DNA from: Azorinus chamasolen
Taxonomy: Eukaryota > Mollusca > Bivalvia > Cardiida > Solecurtidae
Direction of reading: 5' to 3'
Assembly: GCA_963576725.1 (NCBI GenBank)
Contig: OY755240.1
Coordinates: 12,826,378-12,890,377, forward strand
Length of the DNA stretch: 64,000 nucleotides
The stretch's first letter is position 1; the number at the start of each line of letters is the position of its first letter. The translations under genes and the position numbers were made by a program. Below are positions 63,172 through 64,000 of this stretch, in pieces. Below the pieces are notes generated by a model. The model ran no database searches and had not been told where the DNA came from. It saw only the letters and a list, made by a program, of their open reading frames with translations.

Positions 63172-63386
63172 TTTACCCTTTCACCGCCGATGTCGCATAA
63201 ATGTACCACGACAAATAGTGCAGATCAGACTCTGCCTTTTCACGTTTTGTCTCAAACTCTATTTCTATATCTATGCTTTACTCCTTTGAAATTTGCACTT
63301 ATCTGTCTTATTTCTTTATTTTACCAAATGATTTAACAAAATTGGTTTGCAGACGACAATTAGAAAGTTGGCACCGAAAGGGTTAA
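63172..63386 (+). mobile_element. Family E MITE with one hairpin arm lost
   Basis: ACCCTTTCACCGCCGATGTCGC to TTGGCACCGAAAGGGTTAA; after GTGCAGATCAGACTCTGCC only TTTTCACG remains of the opposite arm. Confidence 0.65.
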
Positions 63387-63832
63387 TGGTCATATAATAT
63401 TATGAAAATCACCTGAAAGAATTTCACTTATTCTTTGTTTCTTTTATGAATATTCACGAGGTTCTTTGAATGTAACTGAACTGATGTGTCGTTCAAATGG
63501 AGCTCCTCGGAGTATCCCATGTACCCAATCCTTTCCGGAATTAGACGACGGTGTCCAACTCAACCTTAAATTTTGCCGGGATTGGACGACGATTTCATAT
63601 TGTACCCATCCCTTCACTTGCCGGAATTAGAAGAAGATTTCCGTTCGATAATTGGTCATCCTAAAGGGTCAACAACCTTTTGGACATGGTCTACTTCATC
63701 GTGACCTTTTGCCCTTAAACCTTTCGACTGCTGGATCAATATTTTCGTTAGCCAGCTTCGTATCTAAAGCATGTTTTTTATATATATATATATATGGCAA
63801 ACAGTTTGCATGTTTCGTCTGGTCCCAGTCTG
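63387..63832. other. No gene; imperfect repeat
   Basis: A GGAATTAGACGACG / GGATTGGACGACG / GGAATTAGAAGAAG motif recurs three times at 63537-63635. TA microsatellite at 63780-63795. Confidence 0.45.
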
Positions 63833-64000
63833 TTTCCAATAAAACCTCTAAACAGGAATTCTATCAAAGAAAAAATAGATACTTTTAGACAAGTGGTTGC
63901 TTAATGCAGGGTGAAAGTCACGCAGAAAGCTCCTAGAGGAGCTTTCTGTGTGACTTTCACTCTGCATTGAGCAGCCATCTGTCTCCAATACCGATATTTA
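63833..64000 (+). mobile_element. TA-type MITE cut by window end
   Basis: AATAAAACCTCTAAACAGGAATTC, a hairpin with core AAAGCTCCTAGAGGAGCTTT and arms GCTTAATGCAGGGTGAAAGT, then CTGTCTCCAATACCGATATTTA, matching 19067-19232 up to the window end. Confidence 0.75.

Overview
The window is nuclear DNA from an animal, most likely a bivalve mollusc. It is AT-rich, very gene-poor and packed with short DNA transposons, tRNA-headed SINE-like repeats, minisatellites and LINE fragments of types common in bivalve genomes. The species cannot be named from the sequence. There is one 200-N assembly gap (59116-59315).

Genes. Only one host protein gene is clear: an uninterrupted 272-codon reading frame at 27194-28012 (+) for an ApaH-like/PPP-type metallophosphoesterase, with a possible 5'UTR splice acceptor at 26974 and an AATAAA overlapping its stop codon. 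Two weaker coding signals lie on the minus strand: a possible first exon at 12066-12407 (arginine-rich, mitochondrial-presequence-like N-terminus, phase-0 donor) and a possible 29-codon exon at 9036-9122. They may belong to one gene, but this is unproven.

1-26500. Mostly palindromic MITEs of two classes. The first is flanked by TTAA with ends like CCCATTCC or CCCTTTCC (piggyBac-like). The second has ends like TACAGTAAAACC...GGTTTTACTGTA (pogo/Tigger-like, TA target). There are also tandem-repeat-bearing dispersed elements, several foldbacks, two tRNA-like SINE copies and a LINE fragment at 17515-18122.

26500-43700. The phosphoesterase gene, then a chimeric nested MITE (28866-29097), a hAT-like element (29348-30857), a long perfect palindrome (32681-32827) and five minisatellite blocks, the largest a 51-bp repeat at 36680-38200.

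43700-60230. A direct segmental duplication (about 43720-47410 and 56920-60230) flanks an 8.5-kb element (47411-55908) with roughly 0.68-kb terminal inverted repeats. Its interior is a nested stack: a minus-strand LINE (about 48345-54420) is split by a 5'-truncated plus-strand LINE (48932-53550) with an intact 598-codon reverse transcriptase frame; that LINE is in turn split by a tandem-repeat element (49815-51511) whose units carry perfect nuclear-receptor-type AGGTCA motifs. Each 0.68-kb terminal repeat carries an ATGGCGGAC start; the left copy is followed by a good splice donor.

60230-64000. More MITEs of the same families.

The most unusual theme is that several MITE families with different ends and target sites share the same central palindrome, GCTCCTATAGGAGC or a close variant. 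One element (28866-29097) combines TTAA-type ends with the hairpin module of the TA-type family.
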